A stretch of DNA of 64,000 nt from Lachnospiraceae bacterium AD3010. GTDB taxonomy: Bacteria; Bacillota; Clostridia; Lachnospirales; Lachnospiraceae. The DNA lies in contig KK211387.1 of NCBI GenBank assembly GCA_000622025.1, positions 417,945 through 481,944 on the forward strand, written 5' to 3'. Positions 54,290 to 63,961 of the stretch are shown here, piece by piece. The position numbers and the translations under genes are program-made. Numbering within the stretch: position 1 is the stretch's first letter; each line of letters starts with the position of its first letter. A model generated the notes under the pieces. That model did no database searches. It had not been told where the DNA came from and was given only the letters and a program-made list of their open reading frames with translations.

Positions 54290-55888
54290 ATGGAAAGGAA
54301 GCTTTCGGAAAAAGAGATCATTTCCCGTCTTGATGACGCTCTTAAGCGTAAAAATATATATGTCTCCTATCAGCCGCAGGTAAATTATTCAACAAACCGG
54401 ATCGTAGGGGCGGAAGCCCTGGTTAGATGGAAGGATCCAAAGTTCGGTATACAGTATCCCGCTGATTTTATCCCGGTCCTTGAGGCACAGGGTCTTATGC
54501 AAAAGACAGACCTTTTTGTCTTCGAGGAGGTATGTTCATTTCAGAAGCACTGCATGGACGAGGGTGTTTATGTTGTGCCCATATCCGTGAATATCTCCAG
54601 AACGGACTTAAGCGAAGGCCTGTCCTTTGTGGACAGCCTGGAGAAGATCAGAAAAGCCTACGATATTCCCGTTTACTATCTTCGTATCGAGATCACCGAG
54701 AAGTTTGCGGTAGGAGGGAAGGAGCTCGTTCTTTCAGCCTTAGACAGGCTTCATGAGCTGGGATATGTGGTCGTAATGGATGACTTTGGCACAGGCTTCT
54801 CTTCACTTAATATACTTAAGGATCTGAAGGTGGATATAATGAAATTCGATATGTCCTTCCTTTCCGGGAATATGGATGTCCGTAGCGGTAAGATCATTAA
54901 TTCCGTGATCCAGATGGCTAAATGGCTTAATACCCCTGTGATAGCAGAGGGGGTTGAGACCATAGAACAGGCTGACTATATGCAGAGTATGGGCTGCTAT
55001 TATATCCAGGGCCAGCTTTATAAAAAGCCTGTCAGCGCTGATGAATTTTTCCGCCTGATCGGGGATGTGAAGAGTGAATCCCTTTCCTTTAATTACAAGT
55101 CATTCGGAGAAAATAAGGATAATTCCTTCTGGAATCCGAATTCCGTTGAGTCCCTTCTCTTTAACAGATTCATAGGTCCCGCCGCAATCTTTACCTATCA
55201 GAAGGGAGAGATAAACGTACTCCGGGTTAATCAGAAGTACTTAAATGAGCTTGCCATGCGTATGGATGAAGCCTCGATCCTTAAGATTAACCACTGGGAA
55301 ACAATAGATAGCGCTGACAGGGAAAGATACGAGAGCGTTCTGAAGGACATCATCAAAACCTATAAAGAGGAAGAGTGTGAAACCTGGAGAAACCTGAATT
55401 CGGACTGCTGCGGTCAGGACAGGGTGTGTATAAGAAGCAGTATACAGCTTATCAGTGTAATGGGTGACCAGTATCTTTTCTTTTCCGAAATCAGGAACAT
55501 CACGGCCGAAAAGGAGGCTTTGCAGCAGCTCAGGGATAATGTAAAGAAATTCGAAATGGCAGGAGACCAGAGTAATACCTTCTCCTGGGAGTATGATATC
55601 TCGACTAAGGAAATGCGTCCATGCTCGCGCTGTATGAGAGTACTGAACCTTCCTCCCGTTATAAAGGATTATCCGGAGCCTGTGATAGAAAGCGGCCTCT
55701 TCCCTGCTGAGATCGCGGATCTCTACAGGGACTGGCATAAGAAGCTTTCAGAGGGTGCAGACCACCTTGAGGCGGTTCTTCCCCTTACGCCGGACAGGGT
55801 TCCGTTCCATGTCCGCTATACGGCTGAGTTTGATGAAAACGGGAGACCCTACAAGGCCTATGGTTCGGCTGTCCAGGTGGTGGACTGA
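54290..55888 (+). CDS. Soluble EAL-domain protein with PAS-like C-terminus
   Basis: 532 aa; RBS CGGAGG. EAL domain first (~10-255; E42-A-L, R-I-E-I-T-E, M-D-D-F-G-T-G, M-K-F-D-M, A-E-G-V-E-T all kept), then two PAS-like regions (~290-420, ~430-532). Same EAL-first design as the protein at 43196, which it resembles in the N-terminal half (QPQVNYSTNRIVGAEALVRW). Predicted active c-di-GMP phosphodiesterase. Confidence 0.87.
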   Translation: MERKLSEKEIISRLDDALKRKNIYVSYQPQVNYSTNRIVGAEALVRWKDPKFGIQYPADFIPVLEAQGLMQKTDLFVFEEVCSFQKHCMDEGVYVVPISVNISRTDLSEGLSFVDSLEKIRKAYDIPVYYLRIEITEKFAVGGKELVLSALDRLHELGYVVVMDDFGTGFSSLNILKDLKVDIMKFDMSFLSGNMDVRSGKIINSVIQMAKWLNTPVIAEGVETIEQADYMQSMGCYYIQGQLYKKPVSADEFFRLIGDVKSESLSFNYKSFGENKDNSFWNPNSVESLLFNRFIGPAAIFTYQKGEINVLRVNQKYLNELAMRMDEASILKINHWETIDSADRERYESVLKDIIKTYKEEECETWRNLNSDCCGQDRVCIRSSIQLISVMGDQYLFFSEIRNITAEKEALQQLRDNVKKFEMAGDQSNTFSWEYDISTKEMRPCSRCMRVLNLPPVIKDYPEPVIESGLFPAEIADLYRDWHKKLSEGADHLEAVLPLTPDRVPFHVRYTAEFDENGRPYKAYGSAVQVVD

Positions 55889-55922
55889 GACTTACTGTTC
55901 TGAATAGTTTTTGCCTTCGGTG

Positions 55923-57098
55923 CTACAGACTGAAGCGCCTTGCAAAGAAGGTGAAGATCTTTAAGTACCACGGGCGTAATTCTCTGTCTGCAGTCTTTAA
56001 GAGCTTTCGGATCTCCAGGTGCTGCGGGCAGTGGGATTCGCATTTGCCGCAGCCTATGCACTGTGAGGCATCTGCACTCTGCTTTCTGAAGGCCACGGTC
56101 TGGAAATATTCCTTCCGTCCGGCAGCTTTTGCTTCGGAATACATATGGTTATAACAGCGGAAGATCCCGGGAATATCAACCCCCTTTGGGCAGGGCATGC
56201 AGTATCTGCAGCCGGTGCAGCCGATCTTCATTGTTTTTTCTATGCTATCCCTGACACCTTTTATCAATTCCAGATCCTCTTCGCTTAAGGATCCGGGAAG
56301 GCAGTCCGCTGCGGCGCGGCAATTTTCCTCGACCATATTAACGGAATTCATACCGGAAAGCACTACGGTAACACCGCTCTGGTTCCAAAGCCAGCGGAAT
56401 GCCCATTCCGCGGGAGAGTAGCCCCGGGGGTTTCCGGAAATCATTTTCTTTGCGTCTTCCGGGAGAAGCTCCACCAGCTTCCCGCCTCTTAAGGGTTCCA
56501 TTATGATAACGGGAATTCCCTTTTTTTCTGCTTCTTCAAGTCCCCTTCTCCCGGCCTGGGTGTTTTCATCCAGGTAGTTATACTGGATCTGGCAGAAATC
56601 CCAGTCATAGGCATTAAGGATCTTTAAGAAGGTATCGGTGTTTCCGTGGAAGGAGAAGCCGATCTCCTTTATGGCTCCGGAGCTCTTTTTCTCGTCTATC
56701 CATTCCCTTATGCCGAGAGATACAAGCTTATTCCAGGCCTCTATATCGGTCAGCATATGCATCAGATAATAATCGATATAATTTGTCCTGAGTCTTTTCA
56801 GCTGCTCATCAAAATATCTGTCGATGGCCTTTCTGCTGCCAATAAGGTATTGCGGGAGTTTTGTGGCGATACGGATCTTTTCCCTGAGATTGTTTCTCTC
56901 GAATATCTCTCCTATGGCTGCTTCGCTTCCGGAATATATGTAGGCTGTGTCAAAATAATTGACACCGAGCTCCACGGCACGGAGAAGCTCTTTTTCAGCC
57001 TTTGCAATGTCGATCTTTCCGTTTTCTGTGGAAAAACGCATGCAGCCGTAGCCAAGCGCCGAAAGATCATTTCCGTATCTGTCTTTCCTGTATTGCAT
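55923..57098 (-). CDS. Aldo/keto reductase with C-terminal 4Fe-4S ferredoxin domain
   Basis: 391 aa. AKR barrel (~1-285) with catalytic tetrad D50, Y55, K80, H114, followed by two ferredoxin-like clusters: C-x2-C-x2-C-x3-C-P (CTGCRYCMPCPKG) and C-x2-C-x2-C-x3-C-P (CIGCGKCESHCPQ). This fused type is common in clostridia; the electron donor may be ferredoxin rather than NADPH. Downstream of the purine-type operon, 54 bp after hydA; role in that pathway is unproven. Confidence 0.9.
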   Translation of the reverse strand: MQYRKDRYGNDLSALGYGCMRFSTENGKIDIAKAEKELLRAVELGVNYFDTAYIYSGSEAAIGEIFERNNLREKIRIATKLPQYLIGSRKAIDRYFDEQLKRLRTNYIDYYLMHMLTDIEAWNKLVSLGIREWIDEKKSSGAIKEIGFSFHGNTDTFLKILNAYDWDFCQIQYNYLDENTQAGRRGLEEAEKKGIPVIIMEPLRGGKLVELLPEDAKKMISGNPRGYSPAEWAFRWLWNQSGVTVVLSGMNSVNMVEENCRAAADCLPGSLSEEDLELIKGVRDSIEKTMKIGCTGCRYCMPCPKGVDIPGIFRCYNHMYSEAKAAGRKEYFQTVAFRKQSADASQCIGCGKCESHCPQHLEIRKLLKTADRELRPWYLKIFTFFARRFSL

Positions 57099-57152
57099 AA
57101 ATGATACTCCATTAGTATTTACTCCACGGGAAGAGCACGCTCCCGGGAGGGG

Positions 57153-58544
57153 TCAGAGGCAAAGAGAGGAGATGCCTCTCTTTAAGTAACGTCCATTTCC
57201 TTTTTTCCCGAGGAAATCATTATCTTTAACTATCACTTCACCACGGAGGAATACTGTATCTATGACACCCTTTATTTCCATCCCTTCGTAGCAGCTGTAA
57301 TCGGCATTGCCGTGAAGGGAAGCGCTTCTTATAGTACGCTTTTTTTCCGGATCGATAATAACTATGTCAGCATCGGAGCCCGGTTTTATCACACCCTTCT
57401 TCGGGTAGAGACCGAATATTTTTGCAGGGTTTACGCAAAGATACTTAACGCACTGGGGAAGGGTGATCCTTCCCTTTACATAGCCCTCGCTGAAAAGAAG
57501 AGGAAGCCTTTCCTCTACTCCGGGAGCACCGTTCGGACAGAGGCGGAAGTCATCCTTCCCTCTCTGCTTCTGATTTTCAAAGGTGAAGGGGCAGTGATCC
57601 GTTGCTACTGTGTCAAGTACATCATTTTTAAGAGCATCCCAAAGGGCAGTCCGGTCACTGTCCTTCCTTAAGGGAGGAGACATGATGGCTTTAAGCCCTT
57701 CTCTAGGATCATCATACAGGCTGTCATCAAGGACAAGATACTGGGGGCAGGTCTCTACACCGAAGTGCTTTTGTCCCCGCTTTCTTGCCGCAAGGACCTC
57801 CTTTAGACCGGCTTCGCTTGAAAGATGCACGATATAAAGAGGCGCTTCATCCGCACACTCCGCCATATAAAGCATTCTGTTTACGGCCTCTGCCTCGGCT
57901 TCGGCGGGACGGCTCTTCGGGTGGAAGGCGGCGGTCAGGTTATTTTCCACACCGCAGCGGTCCCGGAGATAGTTTATGATACCGTCATTTTCACAGTGTA
58001 CCGTTATAAGTATATTACTGCGCTTTGCCTCGTTTAGTACCGCGAAAACATCCTTATCGTGGAGCATCATATCATAGGTAAGATAGAGCTTGAAGCTCGT
58101 TATGCCCTCATTTTCCGCGATCTCTCTTATCTCAGAGAAGGTCCTTTGATCGGCCTTCTCCTGAAGGACTCCGTGGAAGCTGTAATCGATCACGGCATTT
58201 CCGTCGGATAGAGAGTGGTATTCCTTAACCTGATGCCAGGGATAAGCCCCCTTAGGAGCAAAGGCCATATGGTCTATTATGGTCGTGGTGCCGCCGCAGG
58301 CTGCTGCCACCGTGCCGGAATAAAAGTCGTCACAGGCACGGGTAAAGCCCACGTCAAGATCCATATGGGTATGGGCATCTATGGCGCCGGGAAGAAGAAG
58401 CTTCCCGCCGACATCATTAAGCTCCGCATCAGGGGCGTCTATAGAAGACGAGACCTCCTTTATGATCCCGTCTTCTATAAGAACATCCGCCTTCACACAG
58501 TCTGATTCACTTACAACAGTTCCGTTTTTTAATAAAGTCCTCAT
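57153..58544 (-). CDS. hydA: Dihydropyrimidinase/hydantoinase-family cyclic amidohydrolase
   Basis: 463 aa metal-dependent amidohydrolase opening cyclic ureides. H58 and H60 (A-H-T-H-M-D), carboxylated K152 (S-F-K-L-Y), H183 (V-H-C-E-N-D), H240 (I-V-H-L-S), D316 (A-T-D-H-C-P-F): full binuclear metal site. E. coli hyuA of the ygeWXY-hyuA-yqeA cluster is the likely counterpart. ATGA overlap with ridA. Exact ureide substrate is not visible. Confidence 0.92.
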   Translation of the reverse strand: MRTLLKNGTVVSESDCVKADVLIEDGIIKEVSSSIDAPDAELNDVGGKLLLPGAIDAHTHMDLDVGFTRACDDFYSGTVAAACGGTTTIIDHMAFAPKGAYPWHQVKEYHSLSDGNAVIDYSFHGVLQEKADQRTFSEIREIAENEGITSFKLYLTYDMMLHDKDVFAVLNEAKRSNILITVHCENDGIINYLRDRCGVENNLTAAFHPKSRPAEAEAEAVNRMLYMAECADEAPLYIVHLSSEAGLKEVLAARKRGQKHFGVETCPQYLVLDDSLYDDPREGLKAIMSPPLRKDSDRTALWDALKNDVLDTVATDHCPFTFENQKQRGKDDFRLCPNGAPGVEERLPLLFSEGYVKGRITLPQCVKYLCVNPAKIFGLYPKKGVIKPGSDADIVIIDPEKKRTIRSASLHGNADYSCYEGMEIKGVIDTVFLRGEVIVKDNDFLGKKGNGRYLKRGISSLCL

Positions 58545-58921
58545 GGCAGTACGGCAACAGCTTCTATTTCAACCTTTGCGCCCTTGGGGATTGCGGCTAC
58601 CTGAAAGGCTGCTCTTGCAGGGAAGGGCTCCTTAAAGAAGGTTGCATAGACCTCATTCATTGCGGCAAAATCAGCTATATCCGAGAGGAGCACGGTGGTC
58701 TTTACCACATTCTCCATACCGCCGCCGGCTGCTTTAAGTATATTCTCTATATTTGTAAGGCTCTGCTTTGTCTGGGTCTTGATGTCATCTCCCGCAAATT
58801 CTCCGGTTGCCGGATCTACAGGAAGCTGTCCGGATACGTAAACCGTATTTCCAGCCTTTACAGCCTGGGAATAGGGTCCTATTGCCTTGGGGGCATTATC
58901 TGTGTGTACTGTCTGATTCAT
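58541..58921 (-). CDS. ridA: RidA-family enamine/imine deaminase
   Basis: 126 aa, Rid/YjgF fold. Conserved R103 in P-A-R-A-A-F and E118/E120 in V-E-I-E-A, plus YSQAV and YVSGQLP. Hydrolyses the 2-aminoacrylate-type intermediates released by PLP lyases; the operon's own diaminopropionate lyase releases such an enamine, explaining its presence here. Confidence 0.94.
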   Translation of the reverse strand: MNQTVHTDNAPKAIGPYSQAVKAGNTVYVSGQLPVDPATGEFAGDDIKTQTKQSLTNIENILKAAGGGMENVVKTTVLLSDIADFAAMNEVYATFFKEPFPARAAFQVAAIPKGAKVEIEAVAVLP

Positions 58922-58940
58922 TTTTTCCTCCTTAATTCGT

Positions 58941-59073
58941 ATCTATTCAGAACCCTTCGGATTCTGAATAGATACTGCGCATTCGGCTAATTAAATCGTG
59001 CTTCGCACGATGAGCCGAATGCCATAATGCCTTGGTTTTCATACGTCACTTGCGGTTCCGCAAGTGACTGTTC
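58941..59073. repeat. Cluster of three perfect hairpins between ridA and arcC
   Basis: (a) 58941-58972: ATCTATTCAGAA / TTCTGAATAGAT, 12-bp stem. (b) 58979-59022: GCATTCGGCT / AGCCGAATGC enclosing ATCGTGC / GCACGAT, a two-tier stem. (c) 59045-59068: GTCACTTGCGG / CCGCAAGTGAC, the family B hairpin, followed by ACTGTTCTGAATAGTT, which recurs exactly at 55894-55909. Within a single operon, so they may modulate mRNA stability. Confidence 0.85.
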
Positions 59074-59085
59074 TGAATAGTTACC

Positions 59086-60027
59086 TTAATTCATTATTAT
59101 GGTGCCGGTTTTTCCGGCTATTCCGTCCCTTGCTTTTTCAAGAAGGGTGATAAGTGCCTTTCTGCCCTTGCCGGATTCCGCGAATTTAACGGAAGCTTCC
59201 ACCTTCGGAAGCATTGAGCCGGGAGCAAATTCACCGTCAGAGATATACTTCCTTGCTTCATCGGGGGTAAGAAGCGAGAGCCATTTTTCATCAGGCTTCC
59301 CGAAGTGTATCGCAACCTTTTCAACTGCCGTAAGGATTATAAGGAAGTCTGCGTCCAGTGCTTCTGCGAGGCACTCCGCCGCAAAATCCTTATCGATCAC
59401 GGCTGCCGCGCCCTTTAAATGGTGCTCGCCGGTATGATATACGGGAATACCTCCTCCTCCGCAGGCCACAACGATATGATCGGATTCCATAAGGGAGCGG
59501 ATGGTATCAAGCTCCACTATTGCTTTCGGCCTCGGTGAAGCAACGACACGCCTGTATCCCCTGCCGGAATCCTCAATAACCTTATAATCCCTGTCACGGA
59601 CAAGAGCCTCCGCCTCTTCCTTTGTCATAAAGGCTCCGATGGGCTTGGTGGGATTCTCAAAGGCCGGGTCGTTTATATCCACCTCAACCTGGGTCAGCAC
59701 CGTAGCGCAGTCCTTCTTGATCCCTCTTCCCAGAAGTTCCTCCTTGAGTGCATTCTGAAGATCGTAGCCGATATAGCCCTGACTCATGGCCACGCAGACC
59801 GAAAGAGGGCAGGGAATGTATTTTTCGGGATCCGATCTCGTAAGGAGGGTCATAGCGTTCTGTATCATTCCCACCTGGGGACCGTTTCCGTGAACGATCA
59901 CAACCTCATGGCCGTCCTCGATAAGGTCGGCTATGGCTGTCGATGTTTTCTTTACTGCGATCATCTGCTCCGGCAGATTGTTCCCCAGAGCGTTTCCTCC
60001 AAGGGCTATTACAATTTTCTTTCCCAT
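59086..60027 (-). CDS. arcC: Carbamate kinase
   Basis: 313 aa amino-acid-kinase fold: ALGGNALG at the N-terminus, V-H-G-N-G-P-Q-V-G, S-Q-G-Y-I-G-Y, A-C-G-G-G-G-I-P-V and D-K-D. Makes ATP from carbamoyl phosphate, the energy-yielding end of the pathway (E. coli yqeA position). 16 bp downstream of ygeW. Confidence 0.96.
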   Translation of the reverse strand: MGKKIVIALGGNALGNNLPEQMIAVKKTSTAIADLIEDGHEVVIVHGNGPQVGMIQNAMTLLTRSDPEKYIPCPLSVCVAMSQGYIGYDLQNALKEELLGRGIKKDCATVLTQVEVDINDPAFENPTKPIGAFMTKEEAEALVRDRDYKVIEDSGRGYRRVVASPRPKAIVELDTIRSLMESDHIVVACGGGGIPVYHTGEHHLKGAAAVIDKDFAAECLAEALDADFLIILTAVEKVAIHFGKPDEKWLSLLTPDEARKYISDGEFAPGSMLPKVEASVKFAESGKGRKALITLLEKARDGIAGKTGTIIMN

Positions 60028-60043
60028 AAGAGGTCACCTCGTT

Positions 60044-61237
60044 TTACTGAAAGTGCCTTAAGGTCTTCCGGTCTTCAAGTGCCTTCAGGGTAGCTACGGG
60101 ATCCTTTACCTTTGCAAGGAAGATCATTGCGGCAATTATATAGGGCTTGAAGCTCGCTTCCTTGTAAAGAGGCGTGCGGTAGCGGTCAAATACGGATGCC
60201 TGAACCTCCCCGTCCTTGCAGGAAACATCATTGATGTCCGCAGGCAGGCAGTGGAGATAGAGTGCACGCCCGTTCTTTGTGGTCTTCATAAGCTCTTCGG
60301 TGCAGCACCAGTCCTTATGCTCCGCATTCTGTTTAAGAAGTTCCTTCTCCAGAGCGTTGATACCATCCTGATCACCCTTTGCATAGAGGTCGGTCCTCTT
60401 TTCCATTGCGGCGAAGGGAGCCCAGCTCTTGGGGTAAACAATGTCAGCGTCCTTAAAGGCTTCAGCCATTGAGCTTGTTTTCGTGAAGCTTCCGCCGGTA
60501 GAAGCGGCATTCTTCCTCGCAACATCCTCAACATCCTTCATTACATCGTATCCTTCGGGATGTGCAAGTGTTACGTCCATTCCGAAACGTGTCATAAGGC
60601 CGATGACACCCTGAGGAACGGATAAGGGCTTGCCGTAGCTCGGGGAATAGGCCCAGCTCATTGCAACCTTTTTACCCTTAAGGTTTTCCACACCGCCGAA
60701 CTCATGGATAATATGGAGCATGTCCGCCATACACTGGGTGGGGTGGTCGATATCGCACTGCAGATTCACAAGCGTGGGCTTCTGCTCAAGGACACCATCC
60801 TTATAGCCTTCCGTAACGGCATCCACCACATCGTGCATATACTTATTTCCCTTGCCGATATACATATCGTCACGGATACCGATAACATCGGCCATAAATG
60901 AGATCATATTTGCGGTCTCACGGACGGTCTCGCCATGGGCTATCTGGCTCTTTCCCTCATCCAGATCCTGCACCTCCAATCCCAGGAGATTGCAGGCTGA
61001 AGCAAAGGAAAAACGGGTCCTTGTGGAATTATCCCTGAAAAGGGAGATCCCGAGTCCCGAGTCAAATATCTTCGTGGAGATATTATTCTCTCTCAAATGA
61101 CGCAGGGCATCAGCTACGGTAAATACAGCAGCTATCTCGTCATCCGTCTTTTCCCAGGTGAGGAAGAAATTATCCTCATACATCTTTTTGAAGTCAAGCT
61201 TACTTAATCTGTCGGTAAATTCCTGAACATTACTCAT
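60044..61237 (-). CDS. ygeW: YgeW-type knotted carbamoyltransferase
   Basis: 397 aa. Aspartate/ornithine transcarbamoylase fold with S71-T-R-T-R75 carbamoyl phosphate loop and H-P-T-Q-C-M-A-D motif; the long form (~395 aa) matches YgeW rather than ArgF (~310-335). In the proposed pathway it phosphorolyses a carbamoyl compound to give carbamoyl phosphate for ArcC. RBS AAGGAGC ~12 nt upstream. Substrate not established from sequence. Confidence 0.9.
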   Translation of the reverse strand: MSNVQEFTDRLSKLDFKKMYEDNFFLTWEKTDDEIAAVFTVADALRHLRENNISTKIFDSGLGISLFRDNSTRTRFSFASACNLLGLEVQDLDEGKSQIAHGETVRETANMISFMADVIGIRDDMYIGKGNKYMHDVVDAVTEGYKDGVLEQKPTLVNLQCDIDHPTQCMADMLHIIHEFGGVENLKGKKVAMSWAYSPSYGKPLSVPQGVIGLMTRFGMDVTLAHPEGYDVMKDVEDVARKNAASTGGSFTKTSSMAEAFKDADIVYPKSWAPFAAMEKRTDLYAKGDQDGINALEKELLKQNAEHKDWCCTEELMKTTKNGRALYLHCLPADINDVSCKDGEVQASVFDRYRTPLYKEASFKPYIIAAMIFLAKVKDPVATLKALEDRKTLRHFQ

Positions 61238-61268
61238 GGTATTTTTTTGCTCCTTTCATTTTCAATTA

Positions 61269-61340
61269 GATTCTTCGGGCTCCGCCCTCAGAATGACAGG
61301 GTAGCCGAAAGATTCTTCGGGCTCCGCCCTCAGAATGACA
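61269..61340. repeat. Family A repeats, copy 5
   Basis: Two identical 30-bp units, at 61269-61298 and 61311-61340, with GATTCTTCGGGCTCCGCCCT followed by CAGAATGACA; each is a palindrome. They fill the ygeY-ygeW gap inside the operon. Confidence 0.85.
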
Positions 61341-61344
61341 TCAG

Positions 61345-62721
61345 TCACTTTATGTCATTATCGGTTTTGCCTGCTCTGAACTGCGTCACGTCGTCTGTCT
61401 TGTTGTTTTCATTATAGAGGTTTACGGCAGCAGTATAAACCGCAGCGCAGCGTACCAGGTCATCCTTGTAGGTTATCTCGTTCGGAGCATGTGCCTGACT
61501 CTCCGCGCCGGGGCCGAAGCCTACACAGGGTATGCCGTATCGTCCCTGAATGGAAACACAGTTGGTGGAGAAGGTCCACTTGTCGATAAGCGGACGGTTT
61601 CTTAATTCCTTCGTGGAATCGGGACCCATCCTGTGGTCACCGTAAAGCCCCTTATGCGCATCAACAAGAGCCTGTACATGGGCTGCATTTTCCTTATTGA
61701 TCCAGGTGGGGAAGTAGCTTTCCGTCTCATAAACCTCTCCGGTCCAGGAAGGACGGTCATACATATACATTGAAACCCTTACATCATCACCGTACTTCTT
61801 CACACTTGGAAGGTTCCGGATCTCGTCAAGGCAGGATTCCCAGGTCTCACCGGCCGTCATACGGCGGTCAACGGAAATCGCACAGCTGTCAGCAACTGCG
61901 CAGCGGCTGGGTGAGGTGTAGAAGATCTGAGAAACAGTGCAGGTGCCGCGCCCCAGGAACCTTGCATCCTCATAGTGCTCAGGGTTAAATTTGGGAGAGA
62001 GCATCTTGATAAGTCCCTTGATATCCGTACTTTCGTCACAGCCGTTATTATTAAGTGAGCGGATGTCCGCAATGATGTCGGCCATCTTGTAGATCGCGTT
62101 GTCGCCTCTTTCCGGTGCAGAGCCGTGGCAGGATACGCCCTTTACATCCACACGGATCTCCATACGGCCTCTGTGTCCGCGGTAGATCCCGCCGTCCGTG
62201 GGCTCGGTGGAGATAACGAATTCGGGCTTTATGCCGGACTTATTGTAGATATACTGCCAGCACATTCCGTCACAGTCCTCCTCCTGTACCGACCCTACGA
62301 TCATGATCTTATAGCCTTTAGGGATAAGGTTTAAGTCCTTCATCATCTTTGCGGCATAAACCGCGCTTGCTACGCCGCCCTCCTGATCGGAGCCGCCTCT
62401 TCCGTAGATTATCTCATCGGTTTCATATCCTTTATAGGGATCCTGCTCCCAGTTGTCCCGGTTTCCGATGCCTACAGTGTCAATATGTCCGTCTATGGCG
62501 ATTATCTTGTCTCCGTCGCCGATCCAGCCTATAACGTTTCCGAGACCGTCTATCTCGGCTTTATCAAAGCCAAGCTTCTCCATTTCTGCCTTGATGCATT
62601 CGGCAACCTCTTTTTCCTCACAGCTTTCGCTTGGATGGGAGATCATTTCCCGTAAAAAACGGCACATATCTGCCCTGTAGCTCTCCGCTGTTTCCCTTAT
62701 CTTTGCAAAATCCAGTGACAT
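61345..62721 (-). CDS. ygeY: YgeY-family M20 metallopeptidase
   Basis: 458 aa M20/ArgE/DapE fold. Zinc ligands H79 and D81 in D-G-H-I-D-T-V-G, D112 in G-G-S-D-Q-E-G-G, catalytic pair E147-E148. Acts on a diaminopropionate-linked or ureido intermediate in the YgeX/YgeY/YgeW set. Note Q113 in GGSDQEGG, usual for this subgroup. Confidence 0.9.
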   Translation of the reverse strand: MSLDFAKIRETAESYRADMCRFLREMISHPSESCEEKEVAECIKAEMEKLGFDKAEIDGLGNVIGWIGDGDKIIAIDGHIDTVGIGNRDNWEQDPYKGYETDEIIYGRGGSDQEGGVASAVYAAKMMKDLNLIPKGYKIMIVGSVQEEDCDGMCWQYIYNKSGIKPEFVISTEPTDGGIYRGHRGRMEIRVDVKGVSCHGSAPERGDNAIYKMADIIADIRSLNNNGCDESTDIKGLIKMLSPKFNPEHYEDARFLGRGTCTVSQIFYTSPSRCAVADSCAISVDRRMTAGETWESCLDEIRNLPSVKKYGDDVRVSMYMYDRPSWTGEVYETESYFPTWINKENAAHVQALVDAHKGLYGDHRMGPDSTKELRNRPLIDKWTFSTNCVSIQGRYGIPCVGFGPGAESQAHAPNEITYKDDLVRCAAVYTAAVNLYNENNKTDDVTQFRAGKTDNDIK

Positions 62722-62752
62722 ACCTGCTCCTTTCTGTCTTGTAAAATAAGAT

Positions 62753-63961
62753 TTACTGTAACTTGTTAAGTCCCCAGACTATCTCCTTATACTTATTGGG
62801 GTCCGTGTCTCCCTCTGTGGAGAACATAAGTACCTTCGAATCCTTATCAAGCAATAGGCTATCCTTAAGCTCACTATATGAGGGATCGAGCATAACGGTG
62901 CTAAGGACCCCCATGCCCACAGCTCCGGATTCGCCGCTTATTACCCTGGGATCTCCCTTTAAGGGGGCGGAAAGCATCCGCATTCCCCTTTCCGCTACCC
63001 AGTCGGGGCAGGAGAGGAAGGCGCTTGCATGATTCCTTAAAATATCCCAGCCTATGGTATTCGGTTCACCGCAGGCAAGACCTGCCATAATGGTAAGAAG
63101 ATCACCGTCAACGATACGGGGTTTGCCGTCACCGGCTTCTGCTCCCTTATAGAGACAGGCAGCAACCTCCGCCTCCATAATGATGAATTTGGGAGGGTTA
63201 TCGGGATAGAGATTTGTGAAATAGCCTACCACGGCACCTGCGAGACTGCCAACACCAGCCTGTACAAAAACATGGGTAGGGCGGTCGATACCGAGATCCT
63301 TAAGTCCCTCCGAGGCCTCACTTGCCATACTGCCGTAGCCCTGCATTATCCAGGAGGGGATCTCCTCATATCCTTCCCAGGCTGTATCCTGAACGACTAT
63401 ACCGTGTTCGGTCAGAGAAGCCTCCTTTGCGGCGAGGCGCACACAGTCATCATAATTAAGCTCTTCTATGGTGACCTTTGCACCCTCACGCGCGATATTG
63501 TCAAAGCGTGTTTTCGTACTGCCTTTGGGCATATGGACCACAGCCTTCTGCTTAAGCTTATTGGCGGCCCAGGCTACGCCGCGGCCGTGATTTCCGTCTG
63601 TTGCGGTAAAAAATGTGGCCTGTCCGAATTCCTTCCTAAGCTCGTCACCGGTAAGGTAGTCATATGTCATGTCCGACACATCCCTGCCGGTTTCTTTAGC
63701 GATATACTTTGCCATAGCGAAGGATCCGCCGAGAACCTTAAAGGCATTTAATCCGAAGCGGTAGCTCTCGTCCTTTACACATACGGAGGAAAGTCCGAGA
63801 TACGAAGCCATTTCCTTAAGGTCTGCAAGAGGGGTCACCGAGTACTGGGGAAAGCCCTTGTGGAAGGCGAGAGCCTTCTTCACATTTTCAACTGACATGA
63901 CGGATAGCCACCTATCATCGCTTTCCGGCATCTTATTTAAGACCCATTTGATCTTTTCCAT
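62753..63961 (-). CDS. dpaL: 2,3-diaminopropionate ammonia-lyase (YgeX)
   Basis: 402 aa PLP fold-type II enzyme converting 2,3-diaminopropionate to pyruvate and ammonia. PLP lysine K75 in N-A-F-K-V-L-G-G, matching K77 of the E. coli enzyme; [12 protein letters not shown] and G-V-G-S-L-A-G-A-V cofactor loops. Start ATG 63961 chosen for its AAAGGAG site; an ATG 21 bp upstream lacks one. First visible gene of the minus-strand operon; the promoter is outside or at the window edge. Confidence 0.93.
   Translation of the reverse strand: MEKIKWVLNKMPESDDRWLSVMSVENVKKALAFHKGFPQYSVTPLADLKEMASYLGLSSVCVKDESYRFGLNAFKVLGGSFAMAKYIAKETGRDVSDMTYDYLTGDELRKEFGQATFFTATDGNHGRGVAWAANKLKQKAVVHMPKGSTKTRFDNIAREGAKVTIEELNYDDCVRLAAKEASLTEHGIVVQDTAWEGYEEIPSWIMQGYGSMASEASEGLKDLGIDRPTHVFVQAGVGSLAGAVVGYFTNLYPDNPPKFIIMEAEVAACLYKGAEAGDGKPRIVDGDLLTIMAGLACGEPNTIGWDILRNHASAFLSCPDWVAERGMRMLSAPLKGDPRVISGESGAVGMGVLSTVMLDPSYSELKDSLLLDKDSKVLMFSTEGDTDPNKYKEIVWGLNKLQ

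Noticed and set aside
60044-61237. Arginine deiminase pathway (ArcB/ArcC)
   Set aside because: No arcA, and the carbamoyltransferase is the longer YgeW form sitting with ygeX and ygeY, so it is not the classic ADI operon.
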